A stretch of DNA of 64,000 nt from the NCBI RefSeq assembly GCF_954871325.1, contig NC_088775.1:92791655-92855654 (forward strand). The letters are read 5' to 3'. Below, piece after piece: positions 1 through 25,135 of this stretch (position 1 is the first letter of the stretch; the number at the start of each line of letters is the position of its first letter). The translations under genes were made by a program, and so were the position numbers. Source of the DNA: Gordionus sp. m RMFG-2023. Lineage: Eukaryota > Nematomorpha > Gordioida > Chordodea > Parachordodidae. Below the pieces are notes generated by a model. It made no database searches, was not told the DNA's origin, and was given only the letters and a program-made list of their open reading frames with translations.

Positions 1-1190
1 ATACGCGCCAAAAAATTCAAAATCGAAATTTTAAGAACAATTATGGTTCCCTTTTTGGGAACTCAATTATAGAATTGTATTTTTTTTTTTAAATTATAAA
101 GTTTTCATAAAAAAATTATAGGTTGAATAAATTAAAATATGTCGAAGGTTAATTAACCTATTTGTCGCATTAAAAAAATATCGACAAATATCGAAAATTT
201 AATTGATTCATTTTATTCAAAAAATCATGAAAACAATTTTTCAAAAAAAACATAAAAAAAAACAAAAAAAACGCATATTACTAATTTCTCTAAACTCTTT
301 TAAATTCCATTTATTCTCACCTTGACATGTCGCGATAGTGTAAGAACGACAAATGTTTTCATTGGGGTTTAGTATATAAAAATCATTTCGATAAATATTT
401 TCGCATATTTTAATCTATTTGATATTTCAAAATTTTAAAAGTTTAAAATAATATAAATTCAATTTTATCCATAAAAAAGGGAATGAAAATCAATTTACGT
501 TCGTTTTTCCTTGTGGTAAAAAATTTGTCTCAATTTAATTATATTTTTTTACAATTCATTTTCAATGAATTTCTTCTTTTCTTTTTTCTTCAATTTTTAT
601 CAAAATTTTTTTTATTTAGTATATAATATATTATATAAGTTAGAGTCAATGTGTTTTTTTCGACTACGTGTTTTTTTTTCGACTATGTGTTTTATTCGAC
701 AATGTGTTTTTTTTCGACAATATGTTATTTTTTTTTTAATCATTAAATAATTTTTTGAAGCGTGTTTTTTTAAATTTGAAAATCTGATTTTACCCTAGCC
801 TATGAATTTTAGCTTTCTTTCTATCTTTCTTTCTTTCTTTATTTCTTTCTTTATACATATTATTTTAAATGAACAATGAATTTTGAGTAAACTGTTCCAA
901 GTTTCCCGAGACCTCAATGGCATTGTTAGTTTCAGTTACGATTTTTTTTAAAAGAATTGGGCAGTTATAATAATTTAACGGTAGAATTGTCGGAAATTCA
1001 TATGATAAGTATATTCCTGGAATGTACTTCCGGAAAAATAAGATTTTTTTAAATTTAAAAAAAAAGCTCAAAAATAATTGATTTAAAATTGACGCGAAAA
1101 AACCCATTTAAGCTATTCAAACTATGATATATTATTTTTTTAAACACACATTTATAATTACTTATGAATTAATTTTTCTACGTTTATTAG
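1..1190. other. AT-rich sequence, no gene recognised
   Basis: Long A and T runs and a short imperfect (TTTC)n stretch near 815-850. It may contain introns of the RGG-tail gene that ends at 1394, but no earlier exon could be supported. Open frames on both strands here lack credible splice sites or family resemblance. Confidence 0.4.
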
Positions 1191-1394
1191 GTAACTTTCT
1201 TAGTAACCATCTTGAGTTGGAACCATTATGGAAGGGTCAATGGATTAAGCGCCGAACAACAAGATTTTTTGGAATATGGCGCCAATTCCGACGAATTTCT
1301 CTCTAGAGAAAGGAGGAGCGGAAGAAGAGGCAGGGGTGGTCATCGAGGTGGCAGGGGAGGTCATAGAGGAGGCAGAGGTGGCTATAGAGGTTGA
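1191..1394 (+). CDS. Terminal exon of an RGG-tail protein (partial gene)
   Basis: This is the 3' end of a gene whose other exons lie outside the window or were not found. A pyrimidine-rich tract ending in TTTATTAG gives an acceptor at 1189-1190, and a second AG lies at 1202-1203, so the exon start is not certain. The open frame reads ...LSWNHYGRVNGLSAEQQDF..., then an arginine-rich stretch, and ends in RGG/RGGH/RGGY repeats before a TGA at 1392-1394. A canonical AATAAA follows at 1414-1419, which supports a true gene end. RGG tails usually bind RNA and are targets of arginine methylation. I do not recognise the family: GAR1, FAM98 and Sm proteins were considered and do not fit the non-RGG part. 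Confidence 0.6.
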   Translation, partial: VTFLVTILSWNHYGRVNGLSAEQQDFLEYGANSDEFLSRERRSGRRGRGGHRGGRGGHRGGRGGYRG

Positions 1395-1870
1395 AGAGGA
1401 CAATTATCTACTAAATAAAAACAACATAAATTTCGCTAAGAATGTATGACATTATTGTTATTGGCGAATTTATAATATTTATCGAAAAATAGAATCTTAC
1501 AATATACTAACTTTTATTAGGTATACGAAACATAAACTATAAATTAATTACAGAATATAAGTTACATAAACTTGTTTAATTCATTTAAATATCCACGAAA
1601 AATAACGGTGTTTCCGAAACTTAACTTTGTCAGTCATTATTACTGGCAATGATTGGTTGATTCAAAAATCGCCAGAGATCCGCAATCCCAAACAAAATCC
1701 GGTTCCGAGTATCACGTGTGCCGGGGAGTAGAAAATTTTTTTTGAACTAAACCCGGGTCGAGCCTAAGTTGTATTTTTTTTTTATATAAACCGGGACCGG
1801 GCCACAAGTTATGAAACACGGATTGGGACGGGCAGGTCCAAATATATTAAATCGTAACTTATATCTTCCT

Positions 1871-2024
1871 GTTCTCTTCTTCTCTTCTCTTCTACTCTTC
1901 TCTTCTCTTCTCTTCTCTTCTCTTCTCTTCTCTTCTCTTCTCTTCTCTTCTCTTCTCTTCTCTTCTCTTCTCTTCTCTTCTCTTCTCTTCTCTTCTATTC
2001 TCTTCTCTTCTCTTCTCTTCTCTT
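1871..2024. repeat. (CTCTT)n pentanucleotide microsatellite
   Basis: About 30 nearly perfect copies of the pentamer TTCTC. The same pentamer makes a longer array at 33637-33905. The long Ser/Leu/Phe open frame across it is an artefact of the repeat, because a 5-base unit without stops is open in every frame. Confidence 0.97.
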
Positions 2025-2046
2025 CCTACGTTATTTTATAATACAT

Positions 2047-2375
2047 AGAATAATGTATCTCCTCCAATAACTTCTAGTGTTACTGGGGGTCGATTTTTAT
2101 CAAACGGCCCGATTAAAGAAGAATATTCACAATTGATCTCGGAAGGGGACTGGAAACGAATTCAATATATATGATACTTGCTTAAAAAAAGAATGTCCAT
2201 AATTTATTTGGATAACGATTCCTCGGGTGAAGGGATTTTTGATAGAGCTGTGAGAATTTGGCAGCCCGGGTTAAATGGATTGGAAATTAGCAAGGCAGCA
2301 TTCCATCTTGGGACTTTTATTGAAAACCCAAATTTTTCGATTTTGATCACAACATTTAATGTATTCAGAACATGA
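2047..2375 (+). other. Coding-like stretch, unrecognised
   Basis: Two neighbouring open pieces look more protein-like than the surroundings. The first follows a possible acceptor (ACATAG) near 2046 and reads VSPPITSSVTGGRFLSNGPI and on to a TGA near 2171. The second, from an ATG at 2193 to the TGA ending at 2375, includes LDNDSSGEGIFDRAVRIWQP. They are in different frames and I see no donor joining them, so this may be a decayed gene or transposon piece. No family was recognised. Confidence 0.25.
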
Positions 2376-3235
2376 TTGGGCCTGTAATTAATATATTATA
2401 GGAAGCAATTGGAAATCATTTTTTTTTTTCATAAAAAAAAAATATTAGGCTTCAGAGTTTTTAAAAGATAATATCTCAAATGTATCGAGAGAGATACTAT
2501 ATAGATACATTAACTAACTTTTGTTAAACGGCTCGTTTTAGGAGTCGTTTAACAACACTAACTAACCATGCTAGTTTTCATACAAAATATTTAATAATTT
2601 TTTTTGTGTATATGTTGAATTCGTAAATATTCGATTATTACTCTTTTAATTATAAGCTAATTAAATCGTATAGGTTATATTGAGGCTCTGGAGTAATTTT
2701 AAAACAGTGCCGATTATTTATAGCTATTGCAAAAAAAAGCTAAAGAAATTATTGACTACGATCGGAAGAAGAAATTTTTTTTTTTGTATTAACATGAAAT
2801 AAATTTATACCATGACCATTTTTACATATATATATATTATTGTCAACAATATTACAATTATATATTTATATTTCTTGTAAACTGGTTATACAACTATTTC
2901 TATTAGAATTTCCAATTGCATTAGAATTTTAGATAATTGAAGTATCATTTTAACGAGAAGGTTGCATTTGTATGGTGAATAAATTCCAGTGTCGGGTAGA
3001 AAACTCTTTCTCTCTCTCTTTTTTTTAGTAATTTCTATTCCATATTTGAAAAATTATGGTTCTAATATTTCCTTCATAACATTCTGCTGTTATTGATTAA
3101 TATATAATGTATTTTTGAGGTATACTAAAATCAGATTGATTTCATAACCCCCGGGTCTGAACCCCGGTTTTGATATTAATTTAAAAATATTAGATATTCG
3201 GGTTTGACCCTAACAAATTGGGATTAGTGCTGTTA

Positions 3236-3399
3236 TAAAAACGGCCAACTCGATATTTTTATCAGGAAACATAATACGCAGGCCTGAAAGATCTTGTTCT
3301 GAAGGAACAAGGTTCTCTAGACATTATAATATTGAAATCTCGAGAACCAGGCGCTATTTTTTTCTGGATAGATATCTAAGTTAGCCGTCTAACATTACT
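3236..3399. mobile_element. MITE family B copy (hAT-like ends)
   Basis: A short palindromic element starting AGTGCTGTTA...ACGGCCAACTCGATAT and ending with the inverse, GTTAGCCGTCTAACATTACT. The same ends recur at 12682-12878, 49934-50103 and 52173-52326. The consensus end AGTGTTGTTAAACGGCTC resembles hAT termini. It has no coding capacity. Confidence 0.6.
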
Positions 3400-5759
3400 A
3401 ATTGGGATAAAACCATCAAATCTATAATATAATTGGAGAGAGAGGTTCAAAGTGAAATCAATATTCTTTGAATCATGGGGGAATAGGGATTTATAGCATT
3501 CGTTATTTTTTTTTTGCCCATCTCATGAAGGAATTGCCAAACAATTTGTTTTAGATATAAATAATTTTTCATTATGAAGGGATTAGCTTGTGAGAACCAT
3601 AATATTCATTAGTTATTTTATTTTATTAAGAGAAGTACTAAGGATATAAATAATTATAAATAACGATAAAATAAAATTACAATTTTTTAAGGTTAAAATA
3701 ATATTTCTTTAAAAAAATATAAAAAGTCAAAGTCTAAATGTTATACTTATATTTTTCTTGTTTAATATGAAAGTAAATTGTATGCTTTATATATATATAT
3801 ATTATATATAACATAATATCGCCTCAGAAAAGTTAAAAAATATAAACATTTTAAATAGAAATTGAACGTATTATGTCACAACACAACACATAAAGTGATT
3901 ATATCCTTGCATTATCTCTCAATTTGGTAAAAGTTTAAAAAATCCAATTGAATTAAATACGGTCCTATAATTTTGTTGAGTGATGTTCATATTAATCCAT
4001 ATTTTTCATAGAAACAGTTTCAAATATAAGTTGGTGGTGGATAGATGATGCCAAATGATAAAAGGCACCATTCTAGTCTATTTTAAAAAAGCCCCGATTC
4101 TAAAATTGTAACCAAAATAACATTAAGTAAGCCTAAAGACTTTGCTTATAGCTGGCAGAAATGCTTGGACATCTATTTTAAATCTCGATTATAATAAATG
4201 GGTACTTTCAGTTCACGGTTTAGTGATAGGATATCCAGGTTTAAGAATTATTAAAGAGCAAATCAAATACTACTTTATTGCCAAGTTTCAGAAATGTATC
4301 TCTTTTATTTTGCCAACACTTACTTATTTTGCTCATAACTGCAGACGTTCATTTAAACTGATGTGGATAGAAGTGCAATTAAGACGCTAAATAATGGCAT
4401 AATTTTTGTCAATTGCACCTCAAGTCGTTCTGCCAACTTTACGGACTGTCTTCTTTATTCCTTTCCCTTGCACATTTTGTAACTAAATCCTTTAACATAA
4501 CATGTATTTTTTAGCTCCATACAAAATTTCTAAAAATATGTCGGTGGCGGCCATATAGGTAAAATCAAATTCATCTGTATAACTATCAGTAGTCAAATAT
4601 ATTTTTGGGCAAAATTGAACATCTACATGCGGAAGAAATTTATATATATTTTTTTAAAAGCTAATCTTCTTCTGAGCATTTTAAAAACGATTATTAAAAT
4701 TTTGAGTATTTTTTTATTTGTCAGGGTCTTTATGTCTTAAACACTTCTGAACGATCACCTTACCATTTACATCCAAAGACTACTTGGAGTTAATATTTTC
4801 TAAGTAATTTTGTCTTATATGGGGTTTTCAATCAGATTAAATTTTTTATAGATCCTTTTAACGTTAAATGTTATTACTTAAAGGCTAGAAATTAGTAGAT
4901 TTTAGCTAGCAAACCTAGAAATTGTTATATTTTTTTCGACAATCTGCTCTGTTTAAATTATTGAGAACTCATCCCAACTCTTTTAAGTTTTTCTAGTTGC
5001 TAGGATATATTCTGGCATAGACCACATAGGGTTAGCCAGGAATTTGGTAAGGTGAGGGGGTAGAGGGGAGGAAATCACTATTAGATGAGTTTTTTTGCCT
5101 CATAAATTTTATAAGGGCGAGGACAGGGCTTCAGGCTAAAAAATTTGATATTGTCAATCATCAAGTTAAATAAATGTACAATCCACTATTTATGAAAACA
5201 AATAACAAAAATGAAAATCAATTTAGTATTCTGATTTGTGTATAGATCATCATTTCTTTATTCTCTAACCACTCTAATAACAAATTTACCACAAAAATTT
5301 GAAAAATGGCTCTTAACAAAGTATATATAACTTTTAATTATAATAAGTTTTTTTTTTTAAATTATACTTATTTAGATTTTAGAGTAGTGAAAGAAAAAAA
5401 TACTCATAAAACTTTCTCAAATTATAGAAAAGTGTTAGTAGGAATCTGACATTAGGAAATGTGGGAGATTTTGAATGATGGAAGCAGTGGAAAGATGCAC
5501 TTTATAGATCATCTAAAGTCGCAAAAATCAATGGCTCTCAACCTTGGAGGAAAATATTTACTAAATTATTTAGCTTCACAAATAATGAACCAGGCTAATT
5601 TTGGCTGTCTTGGATGATGACACTCGCGATGTAGCCTCATTTGCTAAAAATATAGGCGACAAAAATAAGAGTATTAACATCAGGATAAAAAAATTTCTTA
5701 AATTAAATATAATTGGGAAATTTTAGTCTCTATTCCGTTTTAGAAAATGAATAAACCGA
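3400..5759. other. Gene-free stretch with repeat fragments
   Basis: Nothing codes convincingly here. A fragment resembling the interior of MITE family B lies near 4130-4180. An 82-codon open frame at 4142-4390 overlaps that fragment and has no family resemblance. A coding-like but interrupted patch near 5450-5640 was not recognised. Confidence 0.4.
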
Positions 5760-6043
5760 GCTCACAGAAATAATGCATTTTTCAGCGTCGGTCGAATGCG
5801 AATCAGCTGGAGCCGCCATTTTGGTAACCCATATATTAATTATTCTCAAGATAAAAACTACTATTAAATTTATAACTTGCTTTCTATCCTTATTATCTCG
5901 AGGATCAGGCAATTCTTTAATAAAGTTCGCTCCATACTGGGAAATAAATTGTCTCTCCCTTTTAAATAATGTATAAAATGACGTCCCCAGCTGTTTTACA
6001 TTTATGTAAACTTTTTAATAAATAAAAATACGCTAGTATTAAT
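5760..6043. mobile_element. MITE family A copy 1
   Basis: Palindromic non-autonomous element. Its left arm carries GAATCAGCTGGAGCCGCCAT and its right arm the inverse with ATGACGTCCCCAGCTG. Near-identical interiors recur at 37335-37612 and 41880-42215, including an ATCAGGCAATTC block and a CCTCTCGTTTAAA block. It has no open frame of its own. Confidence 0.8.
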
Positions 6044-6072
6044 ATTCTATTTTTTTATATATTTCGCTCCAG

Positions 6073-6230
6073 GGTTGGGCAGTATCGCGGATTTTTGTAT
6101 CTAAGAGATAAGTATCTTTTATCATTTTTAAAATTTTGAAAAGTATCTTGTATCTTATATACAAAATTTTATAAAGTATCGGTATCTGTATCCAAATACA
6201 ATTTTCTGTAAATTTATCTAACCCTATTTC
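6073..6230. mobile_element. hAT-like terminal fragment rich in TATCT
   Basis: It starts CAGGGTTGGGCAGTATC and is followed by repeated GTATCT/AGTATCTTGTATCT words. The same kind of end lies at 14955-15010, and a related one makes the ends of the hAT element at 42502-44589. Most likely a solo or truncated non-autonomous hAT copy. Confidence 0.45.
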
Positions 6231-6899
6231 ACTCGATATATTTTGATATCTGTCAATATATCAATCAAAATAACATTCGAAGAGATTTGATATCAATCTA
6301 TAAACCATTTTTCGCCTTTATGTAGATTAAAGGGATTGAAATACTATGGATGACTATGAATCAGTTATATTAGTTAAAAAATAATACAAATATTTATAAT
6401 ATCTTTTGGAAAGACGAAATATAAAGCTGCAGATTGGAAACTTGATAATCCTGATTTTACAGGGCGCTTAAAATTGATTTCTATTCACGATAAATGTTCT
6501 ATCTGTTTTTAAAGATGAAATATCCCGAAAATTGGCACCACCCTGAGCCACTCATATTGGTCCTCAGCTGTTTTTTTTCGATTTTTATTTTTCAACCTAT
6601 TAAAAATTAAAATAAATTTGGAATTATGAATGCTTCATATATTTCGCCTCCGTTATAACGCAGCCATGCGATTTATTGCCACTGTGAAGGCAATCTGACG
6701 GTTCTGACCTGGCTTCGGATTTTGTTAGAGATGGACAATATTTAGAATCATTAAATTTGTTTTTTATATACATTCATACATAAATTTGTTTTTTTATTTT
6801 TAAATTAACCATATTTAGTATTAACATTTTAGGTTAATTGATTGTGAATTGATATAAATAGATGTTAGAAAAATATAAAATTTAGTAATAAATTATGCG

Positions 6900-7050
6900 T
6901 CAGGCATAGTGATAAATTAGGCTCTCATTTAAAATTCTTAATAATGATGAGTGTAACCAAGATGGCGTTTCCAGCTGATTTGTATTGATGTTACACTTTT
7001 AATGAATGAATCGTCAGTCTATGTATTATGTATGTCATTGGTTTGAACCC
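6900..7050. mobile_element. MITE family A copy 2 (right part only)
   Basis: Matches the right half of family A: GTAACCAAGATGGCGTTTCC, CAGCTG, ACACTTTTAATGAATG and ATCGTCAGTCTATGTATTAT, ending at GTCATTGGTTTGAA, which marks the family's outer terminus. The left arm is missing or unrecognisable. Confidence 0.65.
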
Positions 7051-7639
7051 AAAAAAATAAATCAACCACTGAGGAAAGTAAAAAAAAAAATTTATTTAGT
7101 TTTACATCGAATAATTGGAACATAGAAGAAAAAAAAATGGCGGGAATAAATAATTATTATTACACTTATTATTATAATATATAAATAAAAAACATAATTT
7201 TTAACTCCACTAATAAATACGAATATATTATATTATTTTATAATTTAAGTTTAATTGAATATATAAAAAAAATAATTAAAGGTATCAGAAATTCAATATA
7301 ATTGATAAGTTGTCAATCAGAATTTGACACGTTTAATTGCACGCTTGGTGGGCATATTATCAGAAGAAGAAAAATATATATTGCGGTCTTTTTGATAATC
7401 AATTTATTTTTATTTTTTGAAGAAATATTTACTTAATATTTTTGCGGGTTAGATAATGACCGGAAATGGTTTTAACGTAAACTTAAAAAGACAACGGAAA
7501 AAAATTGAAATTATCAAAATTATAATTCAAAAATTTGGGTAAAAAAAACAAAAAAGCTGTTTTTATGTGTGCGCGTTGCGTGGAAAGGAAAAATTATAGT
7601 TGAGGGAATTTGATTCTTTGAGTTTTCTTGGATAGAGAT

Positions 7640-20267
<12,628 letters not shown>

Positions 20268-21172
20268 AATAATAATATAAAAATACCGATTATTTTAGAA
20301 AACCATTATCGATTAATTTGAAGATTACCGGGATAATAACAATTTTGAGATTATGATGTCAATCTGAAATATAAAAATCTGGTCCACTTGGTGGAAACGA
20401 GTAAATAAAATTAACATTATTATTCTTCCCTATAATCCTTTTTTTTATCAAAATTTCCACTATATAATAATAATCTGAGTTCTATACAATCTATAATATT
20501 GTATACAATTTAATAATGTATGCAAAATAACTAACACAACAAAGTATCTAAATATTTTACAATTTTAACTCCATCCTCGGTTCTAAATACATTATTTGCA
20601 ACGTGAATGGATCTGAAATTTTAGCAGTATTTTTTTTCAATACAATGTTTTTGTGAAGATATAAAAATCTTTTGTTGCTTCGGGTATGAAAGATATTTTT
20701 TTACTTCCTATTAATTTTAGGAAGAATAGGACTTTTATTGCCTAAGTTTTCTAAAGTGGGGATTAACATTTATTTCCCTTTATGATTTTTTTTTGGGGGG
20801 GGGAGGGGTAGATGCAAATTTTATTCCTATTAGATTTGATAAACACATAGATGCATGTATAGTCGCGTGCAAGAGGTGACATCTCCCATAGGACTATTAA
20901 ACCCTTTGGGTTTGATAACAACGAGAGGTTCTTGGGAAAATTAACTGTTAATTTCATCAATATCTTGGGTAGGGTTCCTTAAAGAAATTACGTCATAGGA
21001 GTTATTTTCTTGACCTGGGTATTACCGGAAGCATGTATAGAAATTAACTATGTCATAACTGGAGCTATACGTGAATGTATACTGAGATTTTAGCCGGAAA
21101 CTGCCTTCATATTTTATATTTATTAATTTCAAATTAGTGACATTCAATGTTACTTGACCGAAATAAAATTCG

Positions 21173-21302
21173 ATGAAACATTCAGTCAATGAAAATCACA
21201 ATTCGGATGCATCGAGGATGAACGTAAAGAGAATGAGAATATATTCAATTGGACAGATTTTGAGAGGTGTGAAATATGCTGGACAGGTTGAGGAAAAAAC
21301 TA
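21173..21302 (+). CDS. Possible first exon, unrecognised (low confidence)
   Basis: An ATG preceded by an in-frame TAA opens a frame MKHSVNENHNSDASRMNVKR and continues to a good donor, ACTAG|GTAACT. It could be the first exon of the gene whose 3' end lies at 26428-26749, but the phases do not join directly, so at least one more exon would be needed. It may equally be chance. Confidence 0.2.
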
Positions 21303-24289
21303 GGTAACTACGAAATCGTTAAAATGTTTGAATTTATGATAGCCACTATTGGAAAATGGAAAGGTAAAAAACTAATTTTAGCACCTAGCGTTTTTAGACT
21401 ATATAAGTTAAAGATTTGTATAGAAATTAAGAAATCATTTCTGGACTATCAATCTGTAATCCAAAGTGATCTAAATATTTATGATCAATGACCTTCAATA
21501 GAAGCTTAAGCAGTAAGGTAGGAATCTGGAGAGGCATGAGCAGGGAGAGTAAAATATGAGACAATAAACTAGAGAGATAATCCAGTATAAAGATTATCTA
21601 TAATTTTTGAGGTCTCAAATAGTTCTTTAAGGGAAAACCCATAATTAAATTATCAAATACTTAATTAAGGTTTTTCTCTTTTGATTATATGGATGATTTC
21701 ATCTATCCTTATATAAAAGAGAGCAGTTGTAAGTGTGTCACCTAGTTAAATTCCTGTTTGGACTTGATTGACATAAGTTAAGTTTAAGAAGAGTCGCATA
21801 GGCATGAGATACTGTGTGTATCAGGATAAGATCTTATAAAAGCCTGGGAAATATTCCTCAGAAGTGTATTGAATATGTTATTAATATTGTGCTTCAGAAT
21901 AGAGGTCCGCTATTTTAAAATACTTTTTTAAGCCGACATCAGCCCCCTACCCGCCCGCTTATAATTATTTTAAAAATATTTACTCATTCTTCCATTTATC
22001 CATAAATTTATTTTAATCAGCCTGGTCGCCATATATTTAAAAATTATTTTATGGCTTGTTTATTAGTTTAAAAATTTTTACTATTTGATTGATAATTTTA
22101 AAATTTTTTAACGTTAATAACACTTTTTACCTAAATAGATAGACATTACTTTTGTCATTCACTTAATATTGCTGCATGATTGAAAGAAATATAAATAAAT
22201 TCTTCTCATTTTTTTTAATGATCTTCTAAATAGTGATTTATATTTATCTAAGTAGTTAAGTATTAATTAGTTAGTGTTAGAGGTTAAAATAAATATTTTG
22301 TATATTGTTGGTGTTGAATATTATTACAATGTTGGTAATAATGCATAAAATCTTAATTGCTTTTATCATATTACTCTGGGTCTTTTTTTCTAGTTACTAA
22401 GTGATTCGTTTCTAATGTGGTATTCTTACCGTATAAATAGCTCAAGGCTTGAATATTTTTGCAAAATTATTTCTTCTAAATATTTTTAGGGTTTTTGTTA
22501 AATTAATTTACCTAACATAATATATTCTGCTATGAGTTCATCGCGAGTAGCGTGGTTATGACTGTAAATTAACCAACATCTATTATTTGTGTGTCTATTA
22601 AAATTAAGAATATTGATCCTACTATTGAGAGCATTCGATTAATTTAAATGAGCAATATTGATCAACTTCTAATCGTTTACATACAATTCAATGGAAGATA
22701 ATCTTTTAGAAATTGAATATCTCAGAATAATTTCTTTAATTCCTCATCTAGTTCCATCATGTCATCTAATATGAAAATCTATCCATTATAGAGTTTTATG
22801 AAATGGGTTAGTCCTTTATATTCTCTTCTTCAAGAATTATCGATTTGTTAGGCCTACAACAAATTTTTATGTTCAAGTATAATAGATTATTTGCAGTAAT
22901 AATGAACGTCAACCACTCAGTATTATCAAAATATTGATAATTACCCAACTCAATGAATATGCAATTCAATAAAATTATCTTATTGGGATAAACATATTTA
23001 AAGATAAACAAGTATAAATGATTAAAGGTTAAAAGATGTGGGTCAGGATTAATTAAATATATGAGAGGTATTCCAACTCTAACCTCTATATTAAAATTCA
23101 AATTAAGTCACTAGAATAGATATAACAATATTTAAGATAAAACCTAAATCCTTATGAAATGGTGAAAGAATTATATTAAATTGCGGAAATTAATTATCTT
23201 AGAATTTTCCTAAATATATTCTGTAGCTAATAACAATAAAGAATTAGTCTCAGAACTGGTCCGAAGGGTATTTCTTTTTTCTATTATACATTAAACTAAA
23301 ATTTAGTAAAGGCATTACTTTTTTAAAAAGCAACGTTAAATAAGGAAACAAGTATTTTTGAAGAGTAACCGTTAGTGTCAAAACGACCAGATAAGATTAA
23401 AACCAAAATAAGATTATATAAGCCTAAGGAATTTGCTCATAGTTGACAGAAATGCTAAGACATTTATTTGCCAAATCTGTGTGCTTACATAATAATATTT
23501 TAGCTAAAATCTTAATCGGACCGTTTTGAAAAATAGACTTAAAACGAGTTTTAAAAACACTAGTAACATACAAGTAAAGAGTCTTGTCCTCTTCAAATAA
23601 CGTTAACAGCAAATTTAAAACAAATGCATTTTAAAATATAATAATGTTAATTTGTTTCTGTGTACATCAGATTGATGATTATTTTTACAATATTGCAAAT
23701 AAAGTATTTATCTCCCCACTTAGCATAAATTAAGACGTGATCTCTATTATTGAGGTCTTAGAAACCAATATATTAATTTATCAAAAAATGACCAGCCTTA
23801 CACAATATTATTTTGGATATAATCAATAGGGTCGTTTCACCCAAATCTAGCTTTTTAACAACACTACCTTTCATCGCATACATTATCAATTAGTTTGATA
23901 TGAAACTCTTAAACTAATTGAGAGCGGTTAGCGCATCATTACTAATATACCCTAAAACAAATCAATAAAACAATCCATTTTTATTCATAATTATATTTAT
24001 TCATAATTATATTTATCTATCCATTAAAAAAAATATAAATATTATAAATCATAATTATCCCGCTTCACATGTTCTTCATTCCCACAGGTCCATTCTTTAT
24101 TCCTCCCAGCTGACATCTTCTCCAATTAATCCAATATCTTCACTCCAAAATAGTTAACAAAGGAATCCTTAAAAACCAAACATGTGATGATCACGTTTTC
24201 CCCCTATCCACCAGGAAAACATAATTCCCCTGTCAGAAAATAACTGACATTTGATGTATTAAATTAAATTTATTCCTTCTTTTTTTCAA

Positions 24290-25135
24290 CAGCTACAACC
24301 AGCGTCTACATGACAGAATTTTCACTGGATGCAAACCTCCTTCAAAAACCTAAGCCTACCCCCCTAAAAAATCGCCACCTTCGGAAGAGGTGTCATCATT
24401 AATTTTACCTTTTTATTTATTGATACTCTTTTCAAAGAATTTACAAATGATAACTTAAATTAATCTGTATCTACTACCAACTATCTATATTTTGTGATTA
24501 AAAATAATTTATTTTTTAGATATTAAATTCAATTAAATCCTCCATTATTTACAATGAATTAGTTATTATGGCATTATGAGCTTGCTAAAATATCTAAACC
24601 TTTTAAATTACATTTAAAAGGATAGTTTATTTGGAAAACAATGTGTATGATTGTTTGCAATATATAGATTTGGTCGATGAATTGTATTATAATAATACTA
24701 TAATAAAAGTATAATTTTTACAGCAATAAATTTAGTCCTATTTCATCTCAAAATATAATAGATAACCCACCAAAAAATTTATCCTACCCCCAATAAAGCA
24801 GCTTCCTACCCCCTCAAAAAAATAGGATGCAAACTGTTCCTACCCCTCCCGCTCATGTAGACGCTGTGCATGCCTTTAAAAGGATAGTTTATTTGGAAAA
24901 CAATGTGTATGATTATATAGATTTGGTCGATGAATTGTATTATAATAATACTATAATAAAAGTATAATTTTTACAGCAATAAATTTTGTCCTATTTCATC
25001 TCAAAATTTAATAGATAACCCCCCAAAAAATTTATCCTACCCCCAATAAAGCAGCTTACCTCCTTCCCCTAAAAAAAATAGGATGCAAACTGTTCCTACC
25101 CCTCCCGCTCATGTAGACGTTGGCTACAACACAGG
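24290..25135. mobile_element. Non-autonomous inverted-repeat element with internal tandem duplication
   Basis: Ends GCGTCTACATGA (left) and TCATGTAGACG (right) are inverted and extend into similar flanks (CTACAACCAGCGTC / TTGTAGCCAACGTC). The inside holds two copies of a block of about 262 bases (from about 24613 and from about 24875) that include AATAAATTTAGTCCTATTTC and C-rich words such as CTACCCCCAATAAAGCAGC. There is no transposase frame, and the superfamily is not certain. Confidence 0.6.

Noticed and set aside
1811-2041. 76-codon Leu/Ser/Phe frame
   Set aside because: Product of the CTCTT microsatellite; likewise the frames over the arrays at 12398, 31530 and 33637.
2790-2830. Candidate calcineurin B last exon (minus strand ...VKMVMV-stop)
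   Set aside because: Only a few residues resemble the C-terminus. The true exon VVGNLDVDKKMVVDI was found at 7640-7687 with correct phase and total length.
4142-4390. 82-codon plus-strand frame
   Set aside because: Overlaps a MITE family B interior word found at several other places, and has no homology.
22808-23101. 97-codon minus-strand frame
   Set aside because: Unusually long for such AT-rich DNA, but it begins at a TTG with no splice context, start codon or family resemblance.
24060-24250. Minus-strand piece resembling a Nudix GELCFPGG motif
   Set aside because: A stop follows directly after the motif and the Nudix glutamate box is absent; most likely chance.
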